Assembly: GCF_900156095.1 (NCBI RefSeq)
Contig: NZ_FTMJ01000001.1
Coordinates: 372,001-436,000 of the forward strand
Reading direction: 5' to 3'
Source of the DNA: Aeromonas sp. RU39B
GTDB taxonomy: Bacteria; Pseudomonadota; Gammaproteobacteria; Enterobacterales; Aeromonadaceae
DNA length: 64,000 nucleotides
How positions within the stretch are numbered: position 1 is the stretch's first letter; each line of letters opens with the position of its first letter. The notes beneath the pieces were generated by a model. That model worked only from the letters and a program-made list of their open reading frames with translations, was not told the DNA's origin and searched no databases. A program made the translations under genes and the position numbers. Below are positions 1 through 9,430 of this stretch, piece by piece.

Positions 1-780
1 GTTGCCATTCCCCACCGCAATCACATCATTGTGAAATACCCCTTGGTCGATCACCGCCGGGTTTTGCTGGATAAAGACGCAGCTGTCGCTATCCAGGCCA
101 TGCAGGCGCGCAATGGCTTGGCTGGCCTCCAGCGTCTGGCGCGCCGGATAACGGCTCGGGGCTGGGCGGCTTGGGTCAAAGGCGCTGCGACCATAGACAA
201 ACAGCTCGACCCCGGCCTGCCCATAATCGGCGCACAGACGGGTATGGTTGGCGGCGCCCTCATCGCCAAAACTGTCGTGTTCGGGCAGATGGCGGTGATG
301 GCAAAAATGGTGTTCATCACTGAACACGGCACGCAGAATGCGGCCGGTGACTTCGGGCTCGAGGGAGCGGTGAAATTTGTTGGTGAGGTTGGCGGGTGTA
401 AAGTGGACCCGGCCATCGAAGGTGTCGGCACTGGGGGAGACGGTGGCGGCATTGGCCGTCCACATGCTCGATGCCGAATAGCAGGCGGCCAGCACGGCCG
501 GTGCCTGCGCCGCTGCCTGACTCAGCACCCGGGCATCACTGCCGGTAAACCCCAGTCGGCGCAAGGTGGCAAGATCAGGGCGCTCCTGCGGGGCCAGTAC
601 CCCTTGTACCAGCCCCAGATTGCGTAGCGAAGCCATCTTGGCCAGCCCCTGCTGGGCTGCTTCGCGGGGATTGGAGGTGGCGTGGGCATTATGTTGCGAG
701 GCGACGTTTCCGAGCGATAAACCGGCATAATTGTGGGTCGGTCCCACCAGACCGTCGAAATTGGCTTCGACATGCTTCAT
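1..780 (-). CDS. astB: N-succinylarginine dihydrolase (partial, 3' end beyond left edge)
   Basis: The minus-strand frame stays open from the start codon to the window edge, giving the first 260 residues of a protein whose family is about 445 residues long. It opens with [24 protein letters not shown] AstB sequence (here [19 protein letters not shown]) and later shows [31 protein letters not shown] and [19 protein letters not shown], all characteristic of AstB. The enzyme acts in the cytoplasm and converts N2-succinylarginine to succinylornithine, CO2 and ammonia in the arginine succinyltransferase (AST) pathway. The start at 780 is preceded by AAAGGA with an 8-base spacer; the in-frame ATG at 789 overlaps that site and is less likely. 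The gene is divergent from topA. Confidence 0.95.
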   Translation of the reverse strand, partial: MKHVEANFDGLVGPTHNYAGLSLGNVASQHNAHATSNPREAAQQGLAKMASLRNLGLVQGVLAPQERPDLATLRRLGFTGSDARVLSQAAAQAPAVLAACYSASSMWTANAATVSPSADTFDGRVHFTPANLTNKFHRSLEPEVTGRILRAVFSDEHHFCHHRHLPEHDSFGDEGAANHTRLCADYGQAGVELFVYGRSAFDPSRPAPSRYPARQTLEASQAIARLHGLDSDSCVFIQQNPAVIDQGVFHNDVIAVGNGN

Positions 781-1123
781 GAAGTCCATCCTTTTTGAGT
801 GATTTCCCTATAACTGCATGGTCATTGCGCAGTGTATGCTGCTGCCCAAATCAGGGCATATCGCCATCATATCCTGTTTTCATGCGGCTTGTAACAAGAT
901 GGTAACCACAGCTGTGGCAGCTTGTCAGCAGGGTGCACGGCAGGGGTAATCGAGACCCTGTCAAAAAAATTGGTTGCCTGAACCGGTAACGATTGGGCAT
1001 TAATAAAAATAAGCAATCCATCACAAGCAGACCCGTAAGGTTTGCTTTTTGCTGGTAAATCTCTTATACAGCCCCACAAAACTGCAGCCCCAATACCGGG
1101 GCCAAGAGGAAACGAGCTACAGC
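781..1123. other. astB-topA divergent intergenic region
   Basis: This 343-base stretch separates two divergent genes. Apart from the candidate topA promoter near its right end I see no RNA gene, terminator or strong repeat. The astB promoter must also lie here, but I could not pick out a convincing -10/-35 pair for it. Confidence 0.6.
1042..1070 (+). promoter_or_regulatory. Candidate sigma-70 promoter of topA
   Basis: TTGCTT (1042-1047) and TATACA (1065-1070) are separated by 17 bases, which matches sigma-70 spacing. The -10 element lies about 54 bases upstream of the chosen topA start. This is called from hexamer similarity alone. In E. coli topA has several supercoiling-sensitive promoters, so other promoters may exist in the same gap. 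Confidence 0.45.
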
Positions 1124-3742
1124 ATGGGCAAATCTCTGGTCATCGTGGAGTCTCCGGCCAAAGCCAAGACCATCAACAAGTATCTGGGCAAAGACTATGT
1201 GGTCAAGTCCAGCGTGGGCCATATCCGCGACCTGCCGACCGCTGGCAGCGCGACCACGGGCGAGGCGAAGAAGCCGGCTGTCCGTGGCGTCAAGCTGAGC
1301 GAGGAGGAGAAGGCCGTCAAGGAGCGGCGCGCCCTGTTCAACCGCATGGGGATTAATCCGGAGCACGGTTGGGAGGCGCATTACCAGATCCTGCCTGGCA
1401 AGGAGAAAGTGGTCTCCGAGTTGCAGTCGCTGGCGGCCAAGGCTGACACCATCTATCTGGCAACCGACTTGGATAGAGAAGGGGAAGCCATCGCCTGGCA
1501 CCTGCGCGAGGTGATCGGGGGTGACGACAGTCGCTACAAGCGGGTGGTGTTTAACGAAATCACCCAGAGTGCCATCAAAGAGGCGTTCTCGCAGCCGTCG
1601 AACCTTAACATCGACCGGGTGAATGCTCAGCAGGCTCGTCGTTTCCTCGACCGGGTGGTGGGCTATATGGTGTCGCCGCTGCTGTGGAAGAAGCTGGCGC
1701 GTGGTCTCTCTGCCGGTCGGGTGCAATCGGTCGCAGTGCGCCTGATTGTGGACAAGGAGCGCGAGATCAAAGCATTTGTGCCGGTCGAGTTCTGGGATCT
1801 GCACGCTGACCTGCTGACCGGTAGCAAAACTGCCCTGCGCATGGAGGTGCAAAGCCACCTCGGCAAGGAGTTCAAGCCGGTTACCCAGGCCGAGACTCAG
1901 GCTGCGGTCGCGGCCCTCAAGGGTGTGCCCTATGTGGTGCAGAGTCGTGAAGATAAACCTACCGGCTCCAAGCCGTCGGCGCCGTTTATCACCTCGACCC
2001 TGCAGCAGGCTGCCTCGACCCGTTTAAGCTTTGGCGTCAAGAAGACCATGATGCTGGCCCAGCGCCTCTATGAGGCCGGTTACATCACGTACATGCGTAC
2101 CGACTCTACCAACCTCAGCCAAGAGGCGGTGAGCGCGGTGCGTGACTTTATCGTGAGCGAGTACGGTAAACCCTACCTGCCGGCCGAGCCGAATGTGTAC
2201 GGTGCCAAGGCCGGCGCTCAGGAGGCGCACGAAGCCATTCGTCCGTCTGACGTCAATGTCAGTGCCAGCGATCTGGAAGGGATGGAAGCCGACGCCCACA
2301 AACTCTATGACCTGATCTGGCGCCAGTTTGTGGCCTGCCAGATGACCCCGGCCCAGTACGACGCCACCACCCTTACGGTGCGTGCCGGCGATTATGAGCT
2401 CAAGGCCCGTGGTCGCATCCTGCGCTTTGCCGGTTGGACCAAGGCGCTGCCGCCGATGGGCCGCAAGGGCGAGGATGTTCAGCTGCCGGCAGTGGAAGAG
2501 GGGGAAACCCTCGAGCTGGTGGCGCTGGACCCGCGTCAACACTTCACCAAGCCGCCTGCGCGCTTTACCGAAGCTGCGCTGGTGCGCGAGCTGGAAAAGC
2601 GTGGAATCGGCCGCCCGTCCACCTATGCCTCCATCATCTCCACCATTCAGGAGCGTGGTTATGTGCGGGTGGAAAATCGCCGTTTCTTTGCCGAGAAGAT
2701 GGGCGAGATTGTCACCGACCGTCTGGTCGAAAACTTTGTCGAGCTGATGAACTACGAGTTCACTGCGCGCATGGAAGACAAGCTCGATGACATCGCCCAG
2801 GGCGAAACCGAATGGAAGAAGGTGCTTGATGCCTTCTACGCCGAGTTTACCGAAGAGCTCAAGAAGGCCGAGCAGCCCAACGAAGAGGGGGGCATGCGTG
2901 CCAACCAGATGGTGCTGACCGACATCCAGTGCCCCGATTGCGCTCGCCCCATGGGTATTCGCACCGCCACCACCGGCGTGTTCCTTGGCTGCTCCGGCTA
3001 TGCCTTGTCGCCCAAAGAGCGTTGCAAGAAGACCATCAACCTGGTCAATGCCGCCGATTTCGTCTCGGCCGGTGAAGAGGACGAGGCCGAAACCAACGCC
3101 CTGCGTGCGATGCACCGCTGCAAGCTGTGTGGCACCGCGATGGACTCCTACATCATCGATGATCAGCGCAAACTGCACGTCTGCGGTAATAACCCGGACT
3201 GTGAAGGCTACGAGGTGGAGCAGGGCCAGTTCAAGCTCAAGGGCTATGAAGGTCCGAGCATCGAGTGCGACCGCTGCGGCGCGCAGATGCAGCTGAAAAA
3301 CGGCCGCTTCGGCAAGTACATGGGTTGCACCAACGAAACTTGCAAGAACACTCGCAAGATCCTCAAAAATGGTGATATTGCACCGCCGAAGGAAGATCCG
3401 GTGCCGTTGCCTGAGCTTAAGTGCACCCAGTCCGATGCCTATTTCGTCCTGCGTGATGGCGCCGCTGGCCTGTTCCTGGCGGCCAGCAGTTTCCCTAAAT
3501 CGCGCGAAACCCGTGCGCCGCTGGTCGAAGAGCTCAAGCGCTTTCGTGACCGCATCTCGCCCAAGCATCTCTATCTTGCTGATGCGCCGGCCTATGACGC
3601 CGATGGTAACCCGGCCGTGGTACGCTTTAGTCGCAAGACCAAGGAGCAGTACGTGATGACCGAAGTCAACGGTAAGGCAACCGGTTGGGCAGCCTGGTAT
3701 CAGGATGGTCGCTGGGTTGAGAGTTCAGCCAAGGCAAAGTAA
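1124..3742 (+). CDS. topA: DNA topoisomerase I (type IA)
   Basis: The protein has 872 residues (E. coli TopA has 865) and relaxes negatively supercoiled DNA through a transient 5'-phosphotyrosine. It starts with the TOPRIM segment [17 protein letters not shown]; the Mg-binding DxDxE triad is at residues 115-119 (DLDRE). The catalytic tyrosine is Tyr323, in the motif ITYMRTDST. The C-terminal third carries zinc-ribbon cysteine pairs (CPDC, CKLC, CDRC) from about residue 605, as in proteobacterial TopA. The open frame extends 25 codons upstream, but those residues are unlike the family, so the ATG at 1124 was chosen. A terminator follows immediately. Confidence 0.98.
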   Translation: MGKSLVIVESPAKAKTINKYLGKDYVVKSSVGHIRDLPTAGSATTGEAKKPAVRGVKLSEEEKAVKERRALFNRMGINPEHGWEAHYQILPGKEKVVSELQSLAAKADTIYLATDLDREGEAIAWHLREVIGGDDSRYKRVVFNEITQSAIKEAFSQPSNLNIDRVNAQQARRFLDRVVGYMVSPLLWKKLARGLSAGRVQSVAVRLIVDKEREIKAFVPVEFWDLHADLLTGSKTALRMEVQSHLGKEFKPVTQAETQAAVAALKGVPYVVQSREDKPTGSKPSAPFITSTLQQAASTRLSFGVKKTMMLAQRLYEAGYITYMRTDSTNLSQEAVSAVRDFIVSEYGKPYLPAEPNVYGAKAGAQEAHEAIRPSDVNVSASDLEGMEADAHKLYDLIWRQFVACQMTPAQYDATTLTVRAGDYELKARGRILRFAGWTKALPPMGRKGEDVQLPAVEEGETLELVALDPRQHFTKPPARFTEAALVRELEKRGIGRPSTYASIISTIQERGYVRVENRRFFAEKMGEIVTDRLVENFVELMNYEFTARMEDKLDDIAQGETEWKKVLDAFYAEFTEELKKAEQPNEEGGMRANQMVLTDIQCPDCARPMGIRTATTGVFLGCSGYALSPKERCKKTINLVNAADFVSAGEEDEAETNALRAMHRCKLCGTAMDSYIIDDQRKLHVCGNNPDCEGYEVEQGQFKLKGYEGPSIECDRCGAQMQLKNGRFGKYMGCTNETCKNTRKILKNGDIAPPKEDPVPLPELKCTQSDAYFVLRDGAAGLFLAASSFPKSRETRAPLVEELKRFRDRISPKHLYLADAPAYDADGNPAVVRFSRKTKEQYVMTEVNGKATGWAAWYQDGRWVESSAKAK

Positions 3743-3764
3743 CCCCCATATGGTAAAGTGAGTG

Positions 3765-3792
3765 AGGGCTCCCGAAAGGGGCCCTTCTTTTT
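3765..3792 (+). terminator. Rho-independent terminator after topA
   Basis: A GC-rich hairpin (AGGGCTCCC, loop GAAA, GGGGCCCT, with one bulge) is followed by TCTTTTTAT. It sits 22 bases after the topA stop and before the next small gene. Confidence 0.8.
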
Positions 3793-3844
3793 ATCTATAC
3801 TTTTTGGCAGGCCAGGACGGCCTGCAGTGACAAGGAGCAAGGAG

Positions 3845-4009
3845 ATGGATATTCACGATATCCGCCCTGGCATGTATTGCCAGACTCGTGAGGGAGCGGC
3901 CTGGGTACTGGAGGTTGATCGCCAGAACCAGCTGGTATTGTTGCAGAGGGAAGATGAGACCACCCCGGTGCAGGTGCGTAGCGAAGAGATTCTCGCCCCG
4001 CGCGACTAA
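3845..4009 (+). CDS. Small hypothetical protein (54 residues)
   Basis: I do not recognise this protein. It starts MDIHDIRPGMYCQTREG and has 54 residues, no signal peptide and no membrane segment; the C-terminal half is rich in charged residues. The predicted alternation of short beta-like stretches (MYCQ, AAWVLEVD, QLVLLQRE, VQVRSEEI) suggests a small beta-barrel fold, which is only an inference. The ATG at 3845 is preceded by AGGAG at 3833-3837 with a 7-base spacer. A longer in-frame start upstream would run through the topA terminator and is rejected. The gene lies between two terminators, so it is probably a single transcription unit. Confidence 0.7.
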   Translation: MDIHDIRPGMYCQTREGAAWVLEVDRQNQLVLLQREDETTPVQVRSEEILAPRD

Positions 4010-4024
4010 CACGCCGACCAAACA

Positions 4025-4052
4025 AAAAAGCCGCCCGAAGGCGGCTTTTTTC
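4025..4052. terminator. Bidirectional terminator between the small gene and the symporter
   Basis: A-run, GCCGCC stem, CGAA loop, GGCGGC stem, T-run. The symmetric A and T tracts let it serve both the plus-strand small gene and the minus-strand symporter gene that converge here. Confidence 0.9.
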
Positions 4053-4065
4053 ATGGAGCAATGGC

Positions 4066-5319
4066 TCAGGCAGCGTTCTTGATAGGCTCTGCTTCGCTCT
4101 CTTCCAGTGCACCTTCGGTCTTGGAGACCACGCTGGCAGCGATGGCGTTGCCGAGTACGTTGGTCGCCGAGCGACCCATGTCGAGGAAGTGGTCGATACC
4201 GAGCAGCAGCAGGATACCGGCTTCCGGGATATGGAACTGGTTGAGGGTAGCGGCAATCACTACCAGCGAGGCGCGCGGTACACCCGCCATCCCCTTGGAG
4301 GTGACCATCAGCAGCAGCAGCATGGTGATCTGCTGGCCCATGGAGAGATCGATCCCGTAGGACTGGGCGATGAAGATAACCGCGAAGGTGCAGTACATCA
4401 TCGAGCCGTCCAGGTTAAACGAATACCCCATCGGCAGCACGAAGCTGGCGATACGCTTGGAGCAGCCAAACTCTTCCAGACGCTGCAGGGTCTTCGGATA
4501 GGCCGATTCCGAGCTGGCGGTGGAGAAGGCCAGCAGTACCGGTTCACGGATCATGCCGAGCAGTTGCAGCACGCGGCGGCCGAGGAACAGGCTACCGAGC
4601 AGCAGCAGAACGCCCCACAGGATGGAGAGTGACAGATAGAACTGGCCCATGAAGGTGCCGTAGGTGGCGAGGATGCCGAGCCCTTCCTTGGCGACCATGG
4701 CGCTGATGGCAGCGAACACGGCGAAGGGGGCGAAGTTCATCACATAACCGGTGACTTTCAGCATGATGTCAGCGGCGCTCGACATCAGGGTGACGACCGG
4801 CTTGGCGTGTTCACCGATGGCTGCCGCTGCCATACCGAAGAACAGCGAGAACACCACAATTTGCAGGATCTCGTTGGTGGCCATGGCCTCGACCACGCTC
4901 TTGGGAATGGCGTGAGTGACGAAATCCTTGAGGGTTATGGCTCCGGCACTGATGCCACTGGAGGCATGCTCAGGCGGCAGCTCCAGATGCAGGCCCATAC
5001 CCGGCTGCAGCAGGTGCACCATGATAAGGCCGAGGGTCAGCGACAGCAGGGACGCCATCATAAACCAGCCGAGGGTCTTGATACCGACGCGGCCCACGGT
5101 GCGAGTGTCGCCCATTTTGGCGATACCGACGGTGAGGGTGGTGAAAACCAGCGGCGCGATGATCATCTTGATAAGGCGCAAGAAGATATCGGTCAGAATC
5201 GTAATATTGGCAGCGAAGGAGGCTGCTTGATCCGGGGATGCCCAGCGCAGTCCCTGGCCGGTGACGATACCCAATAGCATCGAGACGATGATGGCGATCG
5301 TCAGTTTATTCATTTTCAT
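4066..5319 (-). CDS. Dicarboxylate/amino acid:cation symporter, GltP-like (DAACS family)
   Basis: This 417-residue inner-membrane carrier has the glutamate-transporter fold. The HP1 serine motif is STASSE (266-271), TM7 carries NLDGS (302-306, the NMDGT position), HP2 carries SKGMAGVP (341-348), and TM8 has Asp376, Asp380, Arg383 and Asn387 in place of the substrate ligands known from GltPh. The STASSE form and overall sequence are closest to E. coli GltP, a proton:glutamate/aspartate symporter, rather than to DctA. Two N-terminal ATGs are possible (5319 and 5313); the first has GGAG about 10 bases upstream. The exact substrate (glutamate, aspartate or C4-dicarboxylate) cannot be fixed from sequence. 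Confidence 0.9.
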   Translation of the reverse strand: MKMNKLTIAIIVSMLLGIVTGQGLRWASPDQAASFAANITILTDIFLRLIKMIIAPLVFTTLTVGIAKMGDTRTVGRVGIKTLGWFMMASLLSLTLGLIMVHLLQPGMGLHLELPPEHASSGISAGAITLKDFVTHAIPKSVVEAMATNEILQIVVFSLFFGMAAAAIGEHAKPVVTLMSSAADIMLKVTGYVMNFAPFAVFAAISAMVAKEGLGILATYGTFMGQFYLSLSILWGVLLLLGSLFLGRRVLQLLGMIREPVLLAFSTASSESAYPKTLQRLEEFGCSKRIASFVLPMGYSFNLDGSMMYCTFAVIFIAQSYGIDLSMGQQITMLLLLMVTSKGMAGVPRASLVVIAATLNQFHIPEAGILLLLGIDHFLDMGRSATNVLGNAIAASVVSKTEGALEESEAEPIKNAA

Positions 5320-5662
5320 GTGGTGTGTGCTCCGTTTACCGCAGGCCTCGGAAGGTCTTTTTAGTTGCCTTCTGTCGGTAGAAAATCCGGCACATCAATT
5401 TGCCGGAAGGCAGCAGAATGCACAAACTTTGTGGTGAAATCCAGACGCTAATCACTGAAAAATTTAAGCGAACAGGTTGTGATGCAGGGATGTTCACAAC
5501 TTGCAACGAGTTTGTTCTGTTAAGGGGCGGTCGATGAAAATACCATCAAAGCCCAGAGCAGGCCGTACCGTATCGATGCTGCAATCCTGTACGGATTTGT
5601 TAATGCGGGGCAGAAATCACCCCGGCAATTAATTAATCGAATCGCGCAAATATACCATTTTG
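5320..5662. other. Intergenic region between symporter and lysO
   Basis: This 343-base gap lies between two minus-strand genes. It should hold the symporter promoter and the 3' end of the lysO transcript. It is A+T-rich toward 5600-5660. I see no hairpin with a T-run for lysO and no clear operator. Confidence 0.5.
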
Positions 5663-6574
5663 TCAGCTAGGCCAGGCCAGGAAACCCAGGACCAGGATGG
5701 GACCGAGCAGGCTTAAGACAAAACCCGAGACCACTGCAATCGGAACGACGTCGACACCGCCTGAGCGTTGAATGACCGGCAGGGTAAAGTCGAGCGCGGT
5801 TGCTCCGCTGTAGCCGATGGCTGACGACGGATGGCGTCGCATCAGCACCGGGATCAGCAAAATCGCCAGCAGTTCCCGTCCAAGGTCGTTGAGAAACGCC
5901 GCCGACCCCATCAAGGGGCCAAGTTTATCGGCCACCAGGATCCCCGACAGTGAATACCAGCCAAAGCTCGACGCCAGTGCCAGTGCTTGCGTGGCCGAGA
6001 GCGGTAGCAGCAGGCTGGCAACCAGGGCGCCGGCCCAACTGCTGAGTAACACACACAGGGCAATCTGCAGGCCCCAGCGGTTGAGCAGAATTTGGCGCAG
6101 GCTCATGCCGAAGTTTCTCATTTGGATACCTATAAGCAGCAGCAGTAGCATCAAGGCCCATTCACTGAAGCGGTCAACTGGCAAGGCCCGCACGGCGGCA
6201 AACTGGCTGCCAAGCGCAAAGCCGGCGATCACCACCAGTGCGAGCTTCATCGATTCGGCCATCATTCGCCATTTGCTGGGGGCGGGTAGTGACGTGACGC
6301 TGTGGGTATGACGACGGCGCTGATCGAGCCACCATAGCGCGAGCAGGTTGGCGACACTGATGCAGCCGAGCAAGGTTCCACTGATGCGCCCAAGCGTGGC
6401 AAGTTGCGCAAATAGCCCTTCTACATTGGCCAGTCCCACCCCCATCAGGGCCAGGATCAGGTAGACCAACTTGCCCAGCAACTGGTTGATCAGCTTCAAA
6501 AGTGGGGGGGAGGAGAGAGGGATCAGGTATCCGAGAAACAGGGGAAACAGGATCAACAGGGCATCAAACAGCAT
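5663..6574 (-). CDS. lysO: Lysine exporter LysO family protein (YbjE)
   Basis: The 303-residue membrane protein matches E. coli LysO (299 residues) along its length: FPLFLGYLIPLS at the N-terminus, LLIGIQMRNFGMSLRQILLN in the middle, then FGWYSLSGIL, GSAAFLNDLGRELLAIL and ALDFTLPVIQRSGG. These polar signatures inside membrane segments are the hallmark of the family (DUF340). LysO exports lysine and the toxic analogue thialysine. The open frame extends 44 codons upstream to 6706, but that extension is polar and unlike the family, so the ATG at 6574 was chosen; its ribosome binding site is weak. In E. coli the gene is under ArgR control, and an ARG-box-like site lies upstream here. Confidence 0.92.
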   Translation of the reverse strand: MLFDALLILFPLFLGYLIPLSSPPLLKLINQLLGKLVYLILALMGVGLANVEGLFAQLATLGRISGTLLGCISVANLLALWWLDQRRRHTHSVTSLPAPSKWRMMAESMKLALVVIAGFALGSQFAAVRALPVDRFSEWALMLLLLLIGIQMRNFGMSLRQILLNRWGLQIALCVLLSSWAGALVASLLLPLSATQALALASSFGWYSLSGILVADKLGPLMGSAAFLNDLGRELLAILLIPVLMRRHPSSAIGYSGATALDFTLPVIQRSGGVDVVPIAVVSGFVLSLLGPILVLGFLAWPS

Positions 6575-6674
6575 GGCAAGCGGGCATGGGGTGCGGTGGT
6601 GACAGGTGTGCCTATCCTGCCGTGCCAGCGCCACAGAGGCAACCCAATTGGTCATTGACCCGTGGTGAGGGCTC

Positions 6675-6688
6675 TGAATATTCATTCG
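6675..6688. promoter_or_regulatory. ARG-box-like site upstream of lysO
   Basis: TGAATATTCATTCG matches 12 of 14 positions of the ArgR half-palindrome consensus TGAATWWWWATTCA. It lies about 100 bases upstream of the lysO start and 360 bases upstream of artP, so lysO is the likelier target. Confidence 0.5.
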
Positions 6689-6734
6689 ACCCCGCCCTTG
6701 TGTCATGATGAGTCATATCCGGTCGGGACCAGCG

Positions 6735-6748
6735 TGAATTTTCATGAA
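6735..6748. promoter_or_regulatory. Second, weaker ARG-box-like site
   Basis: TGAATTTTCATGAA matches about 11 of 14 positions of the ARG box. It starts exactly 60 bases after the first site. ArgR boxes usually come as pairs with a 3-base gap, so this is not a canonical pair. Confidence 0.3.
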
Positions 6749-7050
6749 AAGCAGTGTTTTTCCCTGTTGGATGCTTTTCTTCCTTGAAAAATATGGCATT
6801 CTGCAAGGATGATCCGCGCCTTTCTCCGCTCGGGCAATAGTGTTTTTATGCACGTTTTTCGATTTTAATTCTGGAAATGTCCTGCCGGTCCGGGCAAAAA
6901 CCCTGGAGAGAGGCGGGAAATGTTGTATTTTCAGCATCCCGATGATACTTTCGCAGAAGGTGCCACATCGTTGCGTAAATGTTAACTTTTGCGCGCGTTG
7001 TGTCGGCCAGGATGGCCATCTCAGGGATAGACAACACAAGGTTGTAATGG

Positions 7051-7821
7051 ATGAGCGAAGTCGCCGCACTGGAAGTCCGTGATCTGCACAAATATTTTGG
7101 TTCCCACGAGGTGCTCAAGGGGATCAACCTGACCGCTCGCAAGGGGGACGTGATCTCTCTGGTCGGCTCCTCCGGCTCGGGTAAATCGACCTTTCTGCGC
7201 TGCATCAATCTGCTTGAAACTCCGTCTTCCGGCAGCGTGGCGCTGCATGGCGAACTGATCCGCATGAAACAGGGACGTAGCGGCGAGCGCGTTCCCGAAG
7301 AGATGCGCCAGGTTGAGCGTATTCGCAGCAAGCTGGCCATGGTGTTTCAAAGTTTCAATCTCTGGTCGCACATGACCATCATGCAAAACATCATCGAAGT
7401 CCCCATTCAGGTGCTCAAGGTGCCCCGTGCCGAAGCCATTGCCAAGGCAGAGCATCTGCTCAACCGGGTGGGTCTGTGGGAGCGCCGGGATTACTATCCG
7501 GGCCACCTCTCCGGTGGTCAGCAGCAGCGTGCCGCCATTGCCCGCGCCCTGGCAGTTGATCCAGAGGTGATGCTGTTTGATGAGCCGACCTCGGCCCTTG
7601 ACCCCGAGCTGGTGGGTGAGGTGCTGGGTGTCATGCGCGAGCTGGCCGAAGAGGGCCGCACCATGCTGGTCGTGACTCACGAAATGGCGTTTGCCCGTGA
7701 CGTTTCCAACAAAGTGATGTTCCTGCATCAGGGCAAGGTAGAAGAAGAAGGCGATCCGAAAGAGATCTTTGCCAATCCCAGGTCCGAGCGCTTCAAGCAG
7801 TTCATATCCTCCATCTACTGA
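7051..7821 (+). CDS. artP: Basic amino acid ABC transporter ATPase (ArtP/HisP type)
   Basis: This 256-residue cytoplasmic ATPase has Walker A GSSGSGKST (39-47), a Q-loop in MVFQSFNLWSHM, signature LSGGQQQR, Walker B VMLFDEPTSALD and the switch histidine in VVTHEM. FNLWSHMT is typical of HisP-type proteins that energise uptake of histidine, lysine, arginine or ornithine. It heads a four-gene set in the order ATPase, binding protein, permease, permease, which is the order of E. coli artPIQM. By sequence it could equally be named hisP or aotP; the symbol here follows gene order. The ATG at 7051 has a weak AAGG about 8 bases upstream. Confidence 0.9.
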   Translation: MSEVAALEVRDLHKYFGSHEVLKGINLTARKGDVISLVGSSGSGKSTFLRCINLLETPSSGSVALHGELIRMKQGRSGERVPEEMRQVERIRSKLAMVFQSFNLWSHMTIMQNIIEVPIQVLKVPRAEAIAKAEHLLNRVGLWERRDYYPGHLSGGQQQRAAIARALAVDPEVMLFDEPTSALDPELVGEVLGVMRELAEEGRTMLVVTHEMAFARDVSNKVMFLHQGKVEEEGDPKEIFANPRSERFKQFISSIY

Positions 7822-7849
7822 TGGAATCGCGTTGCATCAAGGAGAGAAA

Positions 7850-8626
7850 ATGATGAAAAAAATGGTTCTGGCTGCCGCAGTGCTGGCCGTGATGAGCTCC
7901 ACCAGCGTCATGGCCAAGGAGTGGAAGCAGATTCGTATCGGTGTTGAAGGCGCCTATCCCCCCTTCTCCTGGACCGAGCCAAGCGGCGAGGTTAAGGGCT
8001 TTGATATCGATATGGCCAATGCCCTGTGCGCCGAGATGAAAGCCAAGTGCACCCTGGTCAAGCAAGATTGGGACGGCATGATCCCGGCGCTGATGTCGCG
8101 TAAGTTCGATGCCATCATCGCGACCATGGACATCACCGAAGAGCGTAAGCAAAAGGTCGATTTCAGCCAGAAGTATCAACACGTTCCGGCCAGCTTTGCC
8201 GCCAAGAAGGGCACTGAGCTGAAACTCGACAAAGAGTTTATGAATGGCAAAGTGGTGGGTGTGCAACGCGCCACCTCAATGGATTCCTACATCACCGACA
8301 ACTTCCCGAACGCGACCATCAAGCGCTACGGCACCTATGACGAGGCCTACCTCGATCTGAAGGCGGGTCGTCTGAACTATGTGCTGGCTGATTCTGCTGC
8401 GCTGGAAAGCGGCCTGTTCCAGAAAGAGGGCGGTGATGCTTATGCCTTCGTCGGTCCCAAGCTCTCCGATCCCAAGTGGTTTGGTGAAGGTGCCGGTATT
8501 GCCGTGCGCAAAGCCGACAAGGATCTGAAAGAGCAGTTCAACAAGGCCATCCTGGCCTTGCGTGCCAATGGCAAGTACAAAGAAATCAATGACAAGTATT
8601 TTAAGTTTGATGTCTACGGCAACTAA
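7850..8626 (+). CDS. artI: Periplasmic basic amino acid-binding protein (ArtI/HisJ type)
   Basis: The 258-residue product has a signal peptide (KK, hydrophobic core, cleavage after VMA near residue 22). The mature part begins with the type II family 3 binding-protein pattern RIGVEGAYPPFSW, followed by GFDIDMANALCAEM, CTLVKQDWDGMIPAL and ITEERKQKVDFSQKY. The paired cysteines in ALCAEMKAKCTL are typical of the HisJ/ArgT group. It captures a basic amino acid and delivers it to the permease pair encoded downstream. Two adjacent ATGs (7850 and 7853) are possible; AAGGAG at 7839-7844 suits both. A hairpin lies between this gene and the permease genes. Confidence 0.9.
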   Translation: MMKKMVLAAAVLAVMSSTSVMAKEWKQIRIGVEGAYPPFSWTEPSGEVKGFDIDMANALCAEMKAKCTLVKQDWDGMIPALMSRKFDAIIATMDITEERKQKVDFSQKYQHVPASFAAKKGTELKLDKEFMNGKVVGVQRATSMDSYITDNFPNATIKRYGTYDEAYLDLKAGRLNYVLADSAALESGLFQKEGGDAYAFVGPKLSDPKWFGEGAGIAVRKADKDLKEQFNKAILALRANGKYKEINDKYFKFDVYGN

Positions 8627-8646
8627 GCCGCTCTGCTCTGCATGCG

Positions 8647-8671
8647 ATTCGGGCCCGTTTTGGGCCCGAAT
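8647..8671 (+). other. Intercistronic hairpin after the binding-protein gene
   Basis: A perfect 10-base stem (ATTCGGGCCC and its complement) encloses the loop GTTTT. No T-run follows, so it is more likely an mRNA stabiliser or attenuator than a full terminator. Confidence 0.65.
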
Positions 8672-8686
8672 TCAATGGAGTTGCCC

Positions 8687-9427
8687 ATGTTCGATTTGAA
8701 AGGCTACGAAGGTTCACTGCTCGAAGGGGCCGGCATCACACTGCAGGTGGCGATCTTCTCGCTGCTGCTGGCGATGTTGCTCGGTATGCTGGGTGCACTG
8801 GCCAAGCTCTCCCCTTATCGTGTTGCCCGCTCGCTGGCGGATCTCTACACCACCATTATTCGTGGCATTCCCGATCTGGTGTTGATGATGCTGCTCTACT
8901 TTGGTGGCCAGTTGCTCATCAACAACGCGCTTGGCTGGATTAACGAGACGTACAACGCCTGGCTGACCCAGAGCAATCCGGATCAAGAGTGGGTGTCACT
9001 GGTTCCCGATTACATCGACATCAGCCCCTTTGCGGCCGGTGTGGCGACCATCGGTTTTATCTTCGGCGCCTACATGGCCGAGACCTTCCGTGGCGCTATC
9101 TTGGCGGTGGACAAAGGTGAGCTGGAAGCAGCTCGCGCTTTTGGCATGCGGCCGGTTCAGGTATTTGTGCGCATTCTGTTTCCGCAGATGATGCGCCATG
9201 CCCTGCCGGGCTTTGGCAACAACTGGCTGGTGCTGTTAAAAACCACAGCCTTGGTGTCGGTCATCGGTCTGGATGACATGGTGCGCAAGGCGTCGCTTGC
9301 TGCCGGCTCGACCCAACTGCCATTTACCTTCTATATGGCGGTAGCACTCATCTTCCTGGTCTTTACCGCGGTCTCTACCTCACTGCTTAAGTGGGCCGAG
9401 CGCCACTACTCCATCAAGGCGAGGTAA
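8687..9427 (+). CDS. artQ: Basic amino acid ABC transporter permease (ArtQ/HisQ type)
   Basis: This 246-residue inner-membrane permease carries the BPD-type signature region EAARAFGMRPVQVFVRILFPQ, the EAA loop that contacts the ATPase, near residue 150. The N-terminus MFDLKGYEGSLLEGAGITL is typical of HisQ/ArtQ. The ATG at 8687 has GGAG at 8677-8680 with a 6-base spacer; a frame extension to 8642 runs back into the intercistronic hairpin and is rejected. An unusually polar stretch between the second and third membrane segments (about residues 85-110) is longer than in many relatives. It pairs with the next gene to form the heterodimeric channel. Confidence 0.9.
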   Translation: MFDLKGYEGSLLEGAGITLQVAIFSLLLAMLLGMLGALAKLSPYRVARSLADLYTTIIRGIPDLVLMMLLYFGGQLLINNALGWINETYNAWLTQSNPDQEWVSLVPDYIDISPFAAGVATIGFIFGAYMAETFRGAILAVDKGELEAARAFGMRPVQVFVRILFPQMMRHALPGFGNNWLVLLKTTALVSVIGLDDMVRKASLAAGSTQLPFTFYMAVALIFLVFTAVSTSLLKWAERHYSIKAR

Positions 9428-9430
9428 CCC

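Larger units (their letters stand above)
6575..7050. other. lysO-art divergent intergenic region
   Basis: This 476-base gap separates two genes for basic amino acid export and import. It is A+T-rich between 6720 and 6990. It contains one good and one weaker ARG-box-like sequence, listed separately. No RNA gene or protein-coding signal was recognised. Confidence 0.6.

Noticed and set aside
2024..3568. Long open frame of 514 codons on the strand opposite topA
   Set aside because: It mirrors the topA codon pattern in a G+C-rich gene, has no ribosome binding site or recognisable family, and topA is certain.
5663..6706. lysO starting at 6706
   Set aside because: The 44 extra residues are polar, unlike LysO, and would place the ARG-box-like site inside the gene.
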